From Streptomyces antarcticus (lineage in GTDB: Bacteria; Actinomycetota; Actinomycetes; Streptomycetales; Streptomycetaceae), in assembly GCF_026627255.1 (NCBI RefSeq), contig NZ_JAPNLM010000019.1, forward strand, positions 62,001-126,000: DNA of 64,000 bases, in the 5' to 3' direction. Positions 40,436 to 48,260 of this stretch are shown here, piece after piece. A model generated the notes under the pieces. The model had not been told where the DNA came from and searched no databases. It saw only the letters and a program-made list of their open reading frames with translations. How positions within the stretch are numbered: position 1 is the first letter of the stretch; every line of letters starts with the position of its first letter. Position numbers and translations under genes: made by a program.

Positions 40436-40768
40436 ATGAAACTCAGCCGTTCCTCCTCCTGGTTCCTACTCGCCTTCGGAGTGTGGAGCTGGTTCATCTG
40501 GGTGTCTTTCGTCCGGAACCTGTGGAAGAACGGCAGTGGCCTGGCGTTTGACGCGGCCGGCGATCCCACGTCCTACTTCTGGGTCCACCTGACCCTCGCG
40601 GTGGCGTCCTTTCTCCTGGGGACGGCCGTCGGGGTGATCGGGTTGCGCGGGGTCCGGGCGCTGCGGCGCGGATCACGTCCGGGCGCGGAGCCGGGCTCGG
40701 AGCCGGGCGGGGGCACGGCCGCGGGTCCGCGTACCGGACCTGACGCCGGATCGGGGTCGGCCGCATGA
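40436..40768 (+). CDS. SCO4848-family membrane protein
   Basis: A 110-residue protein of the SCO4848 membrane family. Two helices (WFLLAFGVWSWFIWVSFVRNLW; FWVHLTLAVASFLLGTAVGVIGLRGVRAL) flank a short loop, followed by a 35-residue Gly/Pro/Ala tail. The ATG at 40436 has AGG close by. The TGA stop overlaps the ATG of the metallophosphoesterase (ATGATGA), so translation is coupled. It is divergent from the D-Ala carboxypeptidase, sharing the palindrome-containing region. Function unknown. Confidence 0.88.
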   Translation: MKLSRSSSWFLLAFGVWSWFIWVSFVRNLWKNGSGLAFDAAGDPTSYFWVHLTLAVASFLLGTAVGVIGLRGVRALRRGSRPGAEPGSEPGGGTAAGPRTGPDAGSGSAA

Positions 40769-42054
40769 TGATCGTGGTCTTCGCACTCGTCGCGCTGGCG
40801 GTCCTCGCCCTGCTGGTCCTCGTACACCGATGGCTGTGGATCCGCCTGGTCCGCGACACCACCGCCCCCGGCGGCCTGCCCCGCCGCATCGGCACGTCCT
40901 TGGCCATCGCCCTGCCCCTCCTCTCTGTGGCCGCCCTGACCACCGGCCGCGCCGGGGTCCCCTTCTGGCTCCAGCAGGCGGTCGCCTGGCCCGGGTTCCT
41001 CTGGCTCGCGGTGCTCCTGTACCTGACCCTGACGATGCTGGTCGCGGAGCCGATCCGCGCGCTGTTGCTCCGCCGTCTGGCCCACCGGGCCCCCTCCGAG
41101 GCGGTACCCGCCACTTCGGGAGCCCCGGCGAACGCCCCCGCCGGCGCCCCCGCGAACGCCCCCGCCGTGGCCCCCGCCGAGGCTCCGGCCGTGGCCCCCG
41201 CCGACGTGCCCGCCGAGCCCGCCGACCGGGGGCCGAGCCGCCGTACGATCGCGCGCGCCGTCGGCGGCGCGGCCGCCGCCGTGGCCCTGGGCACCGTCGC
41301 GAACGGCGCCCACGGGGTGCTGCGGGGCCCGACGGTCAAGCGCGTCAAGGTGCCGCTGGCCAAGCTGCCGCGCGCGGCGCACGGGTTCCGGATCGCCGTC
41401 GTCAGCGACGTCCACCTCGGCCCGGTCCTCGGCCGCGCCCACACCCTGCGCATCGTCGACGCCGTCAACCGCACCCAGCCCGACGTCATCGCCATCGTCG
41501 GGGACCTCGTCGACGGGAACGTGCACGACCTCGGGCCGGCCGCCGAGCCGCTGCGCGGGCTGCGGGCGCGCCACGGCTCGTACTTCGTCACCGGTAACCA
41601 CGAGTACTTCTCCGGCGCCGCGCAGTGGGTCGACCACGTCCGGGAGCTGGGCCTGACCCCGCTGGAGAACGCCCGCCGCGTCCTGCCGTACTTCGACCTC
41701 GCCGGGGTGAACGACATCGCGGGCGAGAGCGAGGGCCAGGGCCCCGACTTCCAGGCCGCCCTCGGCGACCGCGACCGGTCCCGCGCCGCGGTGCTCCTCG
41801 CCCACCAGCCCGTCGTCATCCACGACGCGGTCCGGCACGGCGTGGACCTCCAGCTGTCCGGGCACACGCACGGCGGCCAGCTCTGGCCGGGCAACTACCT
41901 CGCCGAGCTCGCCAACCCCACCGTCGCCGGCCTGGAGCGCTACGGGGACACCCAGCTCTACGTCTCCCGCGGAGCCGGCGCCTGGGGACCCCCGGTCCGC
42001 GTGGGCGCCCCGTCCGACATCACCGTCGTGGAACTCGCCTCATACCAGGCCTGA
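40765..42054 (+). CDS. Membrane-anchored metallophosphoesterase
   Basis: A 429-residue protein. Four hydrophobic helices fill the first 110 residues; an Ala/Pro-rich linker (about 110-165) leads to a twin-Arg-like helix and a calcineurin-type phosphoesterase domain. All five metal-site blocks are present: VVSDVHLG, AIVGDLVDG, VTGNHEYF, LLAHQPVV and LSGHTHGGQLWPG. The architecture matches YkuE/YaeI-type enzymes that may act on membrane phospholipids or UDP-sugar lipids. ATG at 40765 overlaps the preceding stop; a second ATG is at 40768. Confidence 0.92.
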   Translation: MMIVVFALVALAVLALLVLVHRWLWIRLVRDTTAPGGLPRRIGTSLAIALPLLSVAALTTGRAGVPFWLQQAVAWPGFLWLAVLLYLTLTMLVAEPIRALLLRRLAHRAPSEAVPATSGAPANAPAGAPANAPAVAPAEAPAVAPADVPAEPADRGPSRRTIARAVGGAAAAVALGTVANGAHGVLRGPTVKRVKVPLAKLPRAAHGFRIAVVSDVHLGPVLGRAHTLRIVDAVNRTQPDVIAIVGDLVDGNVHDLGPAAEPLRGLRARHGSYFVTGNHEYFSGAAQWVDHVRELGLTPLENARRVLPYFDLAGVNDIAGESEGQGPDFQAALGDRDRSRAAVLLAHQPVVIHDAVRHGVDLQLSGHTHGGQLWPGNYLAELANPTVAGLERYGDTQLYVSRGAGAWGPPVRVGAPSDITVVELASYQA

Positions 42055-42121
42055 TCCCCTCCCAGCGCCCCGAGCCGTCGGATATCGGCCTTCCCGAGGC
42101 CGAAATTCCGTGATCGGATGA

Positions 42122-42413
42122 CCGTTTTACCTGGCTCCGGTGCTCTCCACCAAGACGATCAACCGGGACCTGAGCGCCCAGCAGTCGGCGATCCAGCCGA
42201 TCGTTTAGGCGTCGAACTCGCCCCCCAGTCCCACTCGGAACGGTCCGAGGCCGAGGCCGACTTCCGCGAGGACTACGTGATGTCCCGCGAGGCCGTCACC
42301 GGCGCCCAGCACCTGTCCGACGGAACAGGCGTGTGGCGTCTGTGGGAACTCGACCGGCTCCAGGCCGGGCCGGGGCCGGCGGCGGCGGGCCGGCGGCGGG
42401 GCGGGCTCCGGTG
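42122..42413 (+). pseudogene. Possible frameshifted gene remnant
   Basis: The 387 bp between the metallophosphoesterase and the convergent TetR gene show coding-like third positions in two consecutive frames. Frame of 42140 reads APVLSTKTINRDLSAQQ and stops at TAG 42206-42208; from 42211 the next frame reads VELAPQSHSERSEAEADF through TGVWRLWELDRL. No full protein or good start is present. I infer a decayed gene broken by a frameshift, family unknown; a small intact gene starting at 42118 is the alternative. Confidence 0.4.
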
Positions 42414-42441
42414 AGCCGGGGGCCGGCCGGTCGGGCTCCGG

Positions 42442-43164
42442 TCAGTCGGGGTCCGGGTCCGACGCCCGCTTCTTCGACACCACCGTCTGCGCCATGCCCG
42501 GCAGGAAGTCCGCGAACAGCTCGTGCACTTCCCGCACCAACGGCCGCAGCACCCGGAACCGGGCCAGGACGATGCCCCGCGTCGTCAGCTGCGCGCCGCG
42601 CTCGGCGAGCCCCCGCGTCTTCTGGCTGTCCGGCGAGCGGTCGAAGACCCAGTACAGGACCAGGCCCATCTGCGAGAGCCACATCAGCTCCGGCAGCACG
42701 TCGGCCAGTTCGGCCGGCACCTTGGTCTTCGCGCCCGCCAGCACCTCGCGGTGGATGCCGATCGCCGCCTTGCGGGCGGGCTCCGACTCCGGAGAGAAGG
42801 GGCTGAGCGGACTCTCCGGATCCGCCGCGTTCTTGAAGAACTGGGAAGCGAACTCGTGGTACGGGGCCGCGATGTCCATCCAGCTGGTCAGCACGCCCGC
42901 GAGCCGCTTCTGCAGATCGGTCTCGTTGTCCAGGATGGGCCGGACCGCCGCCTGGTGGGCGGCGCCGATCCGGTCGTAGAAGCCCTGGACCAGGTGTTCC
43001 TTCGACTCGAAGTAGTAGTAGGCATTGCCGACCGAGACACCGGCCTCCTTGGCGATGCCCCGCATGGTCGTCTTGTCGAAGCCGCGCTCCTGGAAGAGCC
43101 GGAGCGCGGTTTCAAGGATGAGCGTGCGGGTCTGTTCGCTCTTGGGAGCCTTCTGATCAGTCAC
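42442..43164 (-). CDS. TetR-family regulator
   Basis: A 240-residue TetR/AcrR protein. The N-terminal HTH is clear (TLILETALRLFQERGFDKTTMRGIAKEAGVSVGNAYYYFESKEHLVQGFYDRIG, about residues 13-65). The rest is the helical ligand/dimer domain, with FKNAADPESPLSPFSPES as a loop. GTG at 43164 is preferred over an in-frame upstream ATG. It is the last gene of a minus-strand operon whose promoter region at 44043-44101 has two TTGAAC-N2-GTTCAA palindromes, so autoregulation is likely. The ligand is unknown. Confidence 0.9.
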   Translation of the reverse strand: MTDQKAPKSEQTRTLILETALRLFQERGFDKTTMRGIAKEAGVSVGNAYYYFESKEHLVQGFYDRIGAAHQAAVRPILDNETDLQKRLAGVLTSWMDIAAPYHEFASQFFKNAADPESPLSPFSPESEPARKAAIGIHREVLAGAKTKVPAELADVLPELMWLSQMGLVLYWVFDRSPDSQKTRGLAERGAQLTTRGIVLARFRVLRPLVREVHELFADFLPGMAQTVVSKKRASDPDPD

Positions 43165-43175
43165 GGTGCACGAGC

Positions 43176-43619
43176 CTATCGGGGGACGGAGCACTGGTCG
43201 TCACAGACCGGTTCCTCCGCCCGCGCGGGGCCGTTCTCCGCCGCCGGGCCGCCTTCCGTCCGTACCGCCTGCCGCCAGGCGGAGGCGGTGTACATGGCCG
43301 CCCGGGCGAAGGGGCGGCCCGCCGGGGTGGCGAGCCAGTTGGCCTTCGGCCGGTGCTCGGCCAGCGCCCACAGGCACACGATGAAGGCATCGGTCCCCTT
43401 CCAGACCTGGCCCGAGTCCCCGATGACGGTGATCTCCTTGAGCGTCGACGCGTGGTCGAGCCGCGGGAACCGCCGCTGTGCCTCGTAGGACGCCGCGGGC
43501 ACCAGGTCCATGCGGACCAGCCGGCGCTGCCCGATCAGCCAGTGCCTGATGTGTACGCAGACCGGGCAGCCGGCGTCGTACAGGACGGTCAGTCCGCGCA
43601 CCGCTCCCTGAGCCGGCAC
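43176..43619 (-). CDS. DCC-family thiol-disulfide oxidoreductase-like protein (DUF393)
   Basis: A 147-residue DUF393 protein. The name-giving motif is LYDAGCPVCVHIRHWL: Asp plus a CxxC pair near residue 18, a thioredoxin-like redox site. PAASYEAQRRFP and the central WKGTDAFIVCLWAL are usual for the family. GTG at 43619 begins 4 bp after the preceding gene and the TetR gene starts 11 bp after its stop, so it is the middle gene of a tight operon. The last 30 residues are hydrophilic. Confidence 0.87.
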   Translation of the reverse strand: MPAQGAVRGLTVLYDAGCPVCVHIRHWLIGQRRLVRMDLVPAASYEAQRRFPRLDHASTLKEITVIGDSGQVWKGTDAFIVCLWALAEHRPKANWLATPAGRPFARAAMYTASAWRQAVRTEGGPAAENGPARAEEPVCDDQCSVPR

Positions 43620-43623
43620 CGGC

Positions 43624-44028
43624 TCAGGCCCCGGCCGGCGCGGTCCACCCCTGGGGGGCGACCGGCGGGATCTGCTGCCGCTCCATGATTCCCCGGCGGC
43701 GCATCTTGTTCAGCACCCACACGTTCCCGAGGTGCATGACGCCGAGGACGAGCAGGACGACGCCGAGCTTGAGCGACAGCGCCTCGAAGAGGCCGCGGGC
43801 GTTGAGGATCGTCTCGCCCGAGCGCAGGTAGAGGGTCACGAAGCCGATGTTCACGAGGTAGAAGCCGACCACCAGGAGGTGGTTGACGGCGTCGGCGAGC
43901 TTCTCGTTCCCCTGGAGGACGTCGCCGATGAAGACGCGGCCGTTGCGGCTGAGCGTGCGGGCCACCCAGACGGTGAGGCCGATGCTGGTGAGCAGGTAGA
44001 TGACGTACGCGACCACGGTGAGGTCCAT
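43624..44028 (-). CDS. Small four-helix membrane protein
   Basis: A 134-residue membrane protein, family not recognised. Three to four hydrophobic segments are visible (VVAYVIYLLTSIGLTVWVARTL; LLVVGFYLVNIGFVTLYL; LGVVLLVLGVMHLGNVWVL) with a basic MRRRG before a Pro-rich tail. It is the first gene of the operon with the DCC protein and the TetR regulator, so the TetR probably controls it. The ATG at 44028 lies 15 bp from the first palindrome, consistent with an operator overlapping the promoter. Confidence 0.82.
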   Translation of the reverse strand: MDLTVVAYVIYLLTSIGLTVWVARTLSRNGRVFIGDVLQGNEKLADAVNHLLVVGFYLVNIGFVTLYLRSGETILNARGLFEALSLKLGVVLLVLGVMHLGNVWVLNKMRRRGIMERQQIPPVAPQGWTAPAGA

Positions 44029-44042
44029 TGCCCTCAGCCCCC

Positions 44043-44056
44043 TTGAACGTGTTCAA
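44043..44056. promoter_or_regulatory. TetR-type operator, proximal
   Basis: TTGAACGTGTTCAA: perfect 6 bp half-sites around GT, 15 bp upstream of the membrane-protein ATG. Such TTGAAC/GTTCAA boxes are typical TetR-family sites; the operon ends with a TetR gene. Confidence 0.7.
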
Positions 44057-44087
44057 ATGCTTGGCAGGACTGACTCTAGGGCGTTTT

Positions 44088-44101
44088 TTGAACAAGTTCA
44101 A
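44088..44101. promoter_or_regulatory. TetR-type operator, distal
   Basis: TTGAACAAGTTCAA: a second perfect palindrome with the same half-sites, centred 45 bp from the first. The two-site arrangement strengthens the case for autoregulation by the operon's TetR protein. Confidence 0.68.
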
Positions 44102-44130
44102 GCGAACGTCCGCCCGGTTTCGAACGGGGG

Positions 44131-44234
44131 AGAACGGCACGGGGCGAGAGGTGCCGCCTGGGTCCAGCCAGAGAGGGGCGGGCCCGTCCTTCTCTGGCTG
44201 CTGATGGGTGGGATCTCTCGCCCCGTGCCGTTCT
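44131..44234. repeat. Nested long inverted repeat (hairpin element)
   Basis: A perfect 20 bp inverted repeat (44131-44150 with 44215-44234) encloses a second 10 bp inverted repeat CAGCCAGAGA (44165-44174) with TCTCTGGCTG (44191-44200) and a GC-rich centre. The right arm is followed by a short T run. It lies in a 474 bp gene-free stretch between the TetR operon promoter and a minus-strand membrane-protein gene. Confidence 0.85.
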
Positions 44235-44236
44235 TT

Positions 44237-44381
44237 TGGGGGGTTCCCGACAGTCTCGTATTTCCGGTTCGGGACGGTCGGCCAAGGGTGGCCGCAGGCC
44301 ATCGCGTAGCGACGCGACCGCAGGGAGCGCCCGAGGGGCCGGCCCGAACCGGAGAGACGATGAGACTGACGGGAAACCCCC
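44237..44381. repeat. Second imperfect inverted repeat element
   Basis: Starts 3 bp after the first hairpin. CCGGTTCGGG (44264-44273) pairs with CCCGAACCGG (44343-44352); outer segments CAGTCTC (44251-44257) with GAGACTG (44362-44368) and GGGTTCCCG with CGGGAAACCC extend it imperfectly. The 70 bp centre holds GC-rich sub-repeats (CGCGTAGCGACGCG). Together the two resemble a small palindromic mobile-type repeat, without any transposase. Confidence 0.7.
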
Positions 44382-44502
44382 AACACCTCGCGCCCCGGGC
44401 CCGCACGAGTACCGCCCCCACACCCCCGCCCGGCCTCAGCGCCCCCGCCCCGGCGCCGCTACCCCGCCCGGCGCCGCCCAGCCCCCCGCCCCCGAAGCCC
44501 CC

Positions 44503-45054
44503 TCAGAAGCTAAGCGAGCGGGCGTAGTTGACCTGGTGCATGACCCACGCGTACGCGTGCGCGTTCGACGCCGGGATCATCGTGGAGTGGTGGCGGCCGC
44601 CGCTGGTGACCGTGACCTGGATGTAGCCCGTCGTGACCTTCTCCTTCATCAGGAGGAACAGCAGGCCCAGCAGGCAGAACACCGCGAAGACGACCGCCAG
44701 CACGATGGCGTGGGTCGGGATCTTCTCCTCGGTGCGCGAGAAGTCCGCCGCGTTCCACATCGAGCCCTGAAGCGGCATCGAACCAGACGGGGTGATGATC
44801 TGGTCGCCGACGACGCTGATGTCGCCGAGGGCCAGCATCGCGCCCCCGCCGCCACCCGTACCCGGACCGTACGCCGGCACGGGGAAGCCCGCGCCACCGA
44901 TGGTCGGCTGGTAGGCGGCGGCTGCGGGATAGGGCTGCGGGTAGCCGTAACTGGCCTCGCCCGGACCCCATCTGTAGTCGCCCTGGCCGGAGGGGCCGGG
45001 CTGGCCGCCCTGACTCGGGTCGCTCGCGTAGGGGTTCGGCTGCTGCTCGCTCAT
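44503..45054 (-). CDS. Small Pro/Gly-rich membrane protein, PH-like
   Basis: A 183-residue protein. The first 85 residues are a disordered, Gln/Pro/Tyr/Gly-rich leader (EQQPNPYASDPSQGGQPG). A globular part starts ALGDISVVGDQIITPSG, followed by one strong transmembrane helix (AIVLAVVFAVFCLLGLLFLLM) and an outer or cytosolic tail with TTGYIQVTVTSGGRHHSTMIP. Such proteins are common in Streptomyces genomes with no known function. The ATG at 45054 follows GAAGGAT. It lies downstream of the sdh operon, separated by a strong terminator. Confidence 0.8.
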   Translation of the reverse strand: MSEQQPNPYASDPSQGGQPGPSGQGDYRWGPGEASYGYPQPYPAAAAYQPTIGGAGFPVPAYGPGTGGGGGAMLALGDISVVGDQIITPSGSMPLQGSMWNAADFSRTEEKIPTHAIVLAVVFAVFCLLGLLFLLMKEKVTTGYIQVTVTSGGRHHSTMIPASNAHAYAWVMHQVNYARSLSF

Positions 45055-45127
45055 ACAGCCGATCCTTCCACAGGCCCGCTCGCCCCCGTACCCCACGTGC
45101 TCGGACCGGGACCAATCCCGTACACGA

Positions 45128-45167
45128 AAGCCCCGCGCCCCGGACGGCGGTCCGGGGCGCGGGGCTT
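45128..45167. terminator. sdh operon terminator
   Basis: A perfect 17 bp stem (45128-45144 with 45151-45167) with a 6-base loop, about 60 bp after the sdhB stop on the minus strand. Confidence 0.9.
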
Positions 45168-45169
45168 CG

Positions 45170-45220
45170 TACGACTACTACTACGGACTACGACTACTAC
45201 TACGACTACTACGGCTACGG
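45170..45220. repeat. TAC/ACT-rich tandem tract after sdhB
   Basis: TACGACTACTACTACG occurs at 45170-45185 and again at 45189-45204, followed by further TACGAC/TACGG units. The tract fills the gap between the sdhB stop and its terminator and is unusually T/A-rich for this genome. Confidence 0.85.
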
Positions 45221-45227
45221 ACTCAGG

Positions 45228-45995
45228 TCAGAAGCGGCGCGTGATCAGGGCGCGCTTGACTTCCTGGATCGCCTTCGTGACCTCGATGCCGCGGGGGCAC
45301 GCGTCGGTGCAGTTGAAGGTCGTGCGGCAGCGCCACACGCCGTCCTTGTCGTTCAGGATCTCCAGCCGCTGCTCGCCGGCCTCGTCGCGCGAGTCGAAGA
45401 TGAAGCGGTGCGCGTTGACGATCGCCGCCGGGCCGAAGTACTGGCCGTCGTTCCAGAACACCGGGCACGAGGACGTGCACGCGGCGCACAGGATGCACTT
45501 GGTGGTGTCGTCGAAGCGCTCGCGGTCCTCGGCGGACTGCAGGCGCTCGCGCGTCGGCTCGTTGCCCTTGGTGACGAGGAAGGGCATCACGTCGCGGTAG
45601 GCCTGGAAGAACGGCTCCATGTCGACGATGAGGTCCTTCATCACCGTGAGGCCCTTGATGGCCTCGACGGTGATGGGCTTCTCCGGGTTGATGTCCTTGA
45701 TCAGCGTCTTGCAGGCGAGCCTGTTCTTGCCGTTGATCCGCATCGCGTCGGAGCCGCAGATGCCGTGCGCGCACGAGCGGCGGAAGGTCAGCGTGCCGTC
45801 GAGGTCCCACTTGATCTTGTGGAGACCGTCGAGCACGCGCTCCTTCGGGTCGATCTCGACCTGGAAGTCCTGCCAGGTCGACTCTTCCGAGATCTCCGGG
45901 TTGAAGCGGCGGATCCGGAAGGTGACCGTGATGAAGGGCGAGGCGGCCGCCGCGGCTTCCATCTGGTCCGTCTTGGACAGGGTCGGGGTGGCCAT
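45228..45995 (-). CDS. sdhB: Succinate dehydrogenase iron-sulfur subunit
   Basis: A 255-residue SdhB carrying the [2Fe-2S], [4Fe-4S] and [3Fe-4S] clusters. Ligands are visible in CAHGICGSDAMRINGKNRLAC, CILCAACTSSCPVFW and CTDACPRGIEV. It relays electrons from SdhA to the membrane quinone site. The length is slightly above the usual 238-250. The ATG at 45995 overlaps the sdhA stop by one base (TGATG), so the two are coupled. It is the last gene of sdhCDAB, ended by the hairpin at 45128-45167. Confidence 0.97.
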   Translation of the reverse strand: MATPTLSKTDQMEAAAAASPFITVTFRIRRFNPEISEESTWQDFQVEIDPKERVLDGLHKIKWDLDGTLTFRRSCAHGICGSDAMRINGKNRLACKTLIKDINPEKPITVEAIKGLTVMKDLIVDMEPFFQAYRDVMPFLVTKGNEPTRERLQSAEDRERFDDTTKCILCAACTSSCPVFWNDGQYFGPAAIVNAHRFIFDSRDEAGEQRLEILNDKDGVWRCRTTFNCTDACPRGIEVTKAIQEVKRALITRRF

Positions 45996-47749
45996 CAGTA
46001 CTTACGCTCCATCGGCTGGTAGCGGGTGACGACGACGGGCTTGTAGTCCAGCCGGACGGAGTCCCTGCCGTCGGCGTCCACCTCGCGGTACGCCATGGTG
46101 TGGCGCATGAAGTTGACGTCGTCGCGGTTCGGGTAGTCCTCGCGGTAGTGACCGCCGCGGGACTCCTTGCGCGCCAGCGCGGACACGGCCATGACCTCGG
46201 CCAGGTCGAGCAGGTTGCCCAGCTCGATGGCCTCCAGCAGGTCCGTGTTGAAGCGCTTGCCCTTGTCCTGGACGGACACGTTGCGGTAGCGCTCGCGCAG
46301 CTCCGCGATCTTGTCGACCGCGGTCTTGATGGTCTGCTCCGTACGGAACACCATCACGCACGCGTCCATCGTCTCCTGGAGCTCCAGACGCAGGTCGGCG
46401 ACCCGCTCGCGGCCCGTGGAGTTGCGCAGCTGCTCGACGAGGTCGATGACCTGCTGCGCCGGGTTCTCCGGCAGCTCGACGAAGTCGTGCGCGTGGGCGT
46501 AGGCCGCGGCTGCGATGCCCGAGCGCTTGCCGAAGACGTTGATGTCCAGCAGCGAGTTGGTGCCCAGGCGGTTCGCGCCGTGCACCGACACGCACGCGAC
46601 CTCGCCGGCCGCGTACAGGCCCGGGACGACGGTGGTGTTGTCGCGCAGGACCTCACCCTCGACGTTGGTCGGGATGCCGCCCATGGCGTAGTGCGCGGTG
46701 GGCTGGATCGGGATCGGGTCCGTGTACGGCTCGATGCCGAGGTACGTACGGGCGAACTCGGTGATGTCCGGGAGCTTGGCGTCGAGCTGCTCCGGCGGCA
46801 GGTGCGTCAGGTCCAGGTACACGTGGTCCCCGGCCGGACCGCAGCCGCGGCCCTCGCGGATCTCGGTGTAGATGGAGCGCGAGACGACGTCACGGGACGC
46901 GAGGTCCTTCATGACCGGCGCGTACTTCTCCATGAAGCGCTCGCCGTCCTTGTTGCGGAGGATGCCGCCCTCTCCGCGGGCACCCTCCGTCAGCAGGATG
47001 CCCATGCGCCAGATGCCCGTCGGGTGGAACTGGAAGAACTCCATGTCCTCCAGCGGCAGGCCGCGCCGGTAGCAGGCCGCCTGGCCGTCGCCGGTGAGGG
47101 TGTGCGCGTTGGAGGTCACCTTGAAGAACTTGCCGGTGCCGCCGGAGGCGTAGATGACGGACTTCGCCTGGAACACGTGGATCTCGCCGGTGGCGAGCTC
47201 GTACGCGACCACGCCGGCCGACTTCGTGACGCCGTCCTCCTCGACCAGGAGCTGGTCCAGGACGTAGAACTCGTTGAAGAACTCCACGCCCTCCTTGACG
47301 CAGTTCTGGTACAGCGTCTGGAGGATCATGTGGCCGGTGCGGTCCGCGGCGTAGCAGGACCGGCGGACCGGGGCCTCGCCGTGGTTGCGCGAGTGGCCGC
47401 CGAAGCGGCGCTGGTCGATGGTGCCGTCCGGGGTGCGGTTGAACGGCAGGCCCATCTTCTCCAGGTCGAGGACGGCGTCGATGGCCTCCTTCGCCAGGAT
47501 CTCGGCGGCGTCCTGGTCGACCAGGTAGTCACCGCCCTTGACCGTGTCGAAGGTGTGCCACTCCCAGTTGTCCTCTTCCACGTTGGCCAGCGCGGCGGCC
47601 ATGCCGCCCTGCGCGGCGCCCGTGTGGGAGCGGGTGGGATAGAGCTTCGTCAGCACGGCGGTGCGGCTGCGCTTCGTCGACTCGATGGCGGCGCGCATGC
47701 CCGCGCCGCCAGCTCCGACGATGACGGTGTCGTACTTGTGGATCTTCAT
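45995..47749 (-). CDS. sdhA: Succinate dehydrogenase flavoprotein subunit
   Basis: A 584-residue SdhA. It has the N-terminal FAD loop DTVIVGAGGAGMRAAIE, the flavinylated His region SHTGAAQGGMAAAL, the substrate site FHPTGIWRMGILLTEGARGEGGIL, and HYAMGGIPTN. It oxidises succinate to fumarate as part of complex II. The length is standard. The ATG at 47749 is 23 bp after the sdhD stop. Cotranscribed in the order sdhC-sdhD-sdhA-sdhB. Confidence 0.97.
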   Translation of the reverse strand: MKIHKYDTVIVGAGGAGMRAAIESTKRSRTAVLTKLYPTRSHTGAAQGGMAAALANVEEDNWEWHTFDTVKGGDYLVDQDAAEILAKEAIDAVLDLEKMGLPFNRTPDGTIDQRRFGGHSRNHGEAPVRRSCYAADRTGHMILQTLYQNCVKEGVEFFNEFYVLDQLLVEEDGVTKSAGVVAYELATGEIHVFQAKSVIYASGGTGKFFKVTSNAHTLTGDGQAACYRRGLPLEDMEFFQFHPTGIWRMGILLTEGARGEGGILRNKDGERFMEKYAPVMKDLASRDVVSRSIYTEIREGRGCGPAGDHVYLDLTHLPPEQLDAKLPDITEFARTYLGIEPYTDPIPIQPTAHYAMGGIPTNVEGEVLRDNTTVVPGLYAAGEVACVSVHGANRLGTNSLLDINVFGKRSGIAAAAYAHAHDFVELPENPAQQVIDLVEQLRNSTGRERVADLRLELQETMDACVMVFRTEQTIKTAVDKIAELRERYRNVSVQDKGKRFNTDLLEAIELGNLLDLAEVMAVSALARKESRGGHYREDYPNRDDVNFMRHTMAYREVDADGRDSVRLDYKPVVVTRYQPMERKY

Positions 47750-47772
47750 TGGTTACGCCTCAGCCCCGTTGC

Positions 47773-48255
47773 CTAGCGGATGTTCGGGTCGAAGGTGAAG
47801 ATCACCAGCGTGCCCAGAAGGATGGTGAACACCGTGGCGGTGTAGAGCAGGCCCTTCAGCCACAGCCGCGTGTTGGCGCGCTCCGCGTAGTCGTTGATGA
47901 CCGTACGCAGACCGTTGCCGCCGTGCAGCATGGCCAGCCACAGCATCAGCAGGTCCCAGACCTGCCAGAACGGGGACGCCCAGCGGCCGGCCACGAAGGC
48001 GAAGCCGATCTTGGAGACGCCGCCGTCCAGCACCAGCTGGATCAGGAGGTGGCCGATCACGAGCACGACCAGGACGATGCCCGAGAGGCGCATGAAGAGC
48101 CATGCCACCATCTCGAAGTTGCCGCGGGTCGAGCGCGGGGTCTTGCCGGTCCGCTTGCGCGGGGCCTCGATGTACGGGGCCGGGTTGTCGACGTCGTAGA
48201 GGGACACGCCCTCGACGTCGCCGACGACCTTGGGGGAAGAAGTGTCAGAAGACAT
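47773..48255 (-). CDS. sdhD: Succinate dehydrogenase membrane anchor subunit
   Basis: A 160-residue hydrophobic anchor. After a hydrophilic 45-residue N-terminus there are three helices (MVAWLFMRLSGIVLVVLVIGHLLIQLVL; WDLLMLWLAMLHGGNGLRTVIND; LLYTATVFTILLGTLVIF), with His residues suited to haem or quinone binding (GHLLIQL, MLHGGNG). I use ATG 48255, which has GGGAAG at good spacing; a GTG at 48264 overlapping the sdhC stop is the alternative. Second gene of sdhCDAB. Confidence 0.92.
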   Translation of the reverse strand: MSSDTSSPKVVGDVEGVSLYDVDNPAPYIEAPRKRTGKTPRSTRGNFEMVAWLFMRLSGIVLVVLVIGHLLIQLVLDGGVSKIGFAFVAGRWASPFWQVWDLLMLWLAMLHGGNGLRTVINDYAERANTRLWLKGLLYTATVFTILLGTLVIFTFDPNIR

Positions 48256-48260
48256 GCGTG

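Noticed and set aside
44131..44381. Complete insertion sequence
   Set aside because: No transposase frame, no clear target duplication; only the inverted repeats can be supported.
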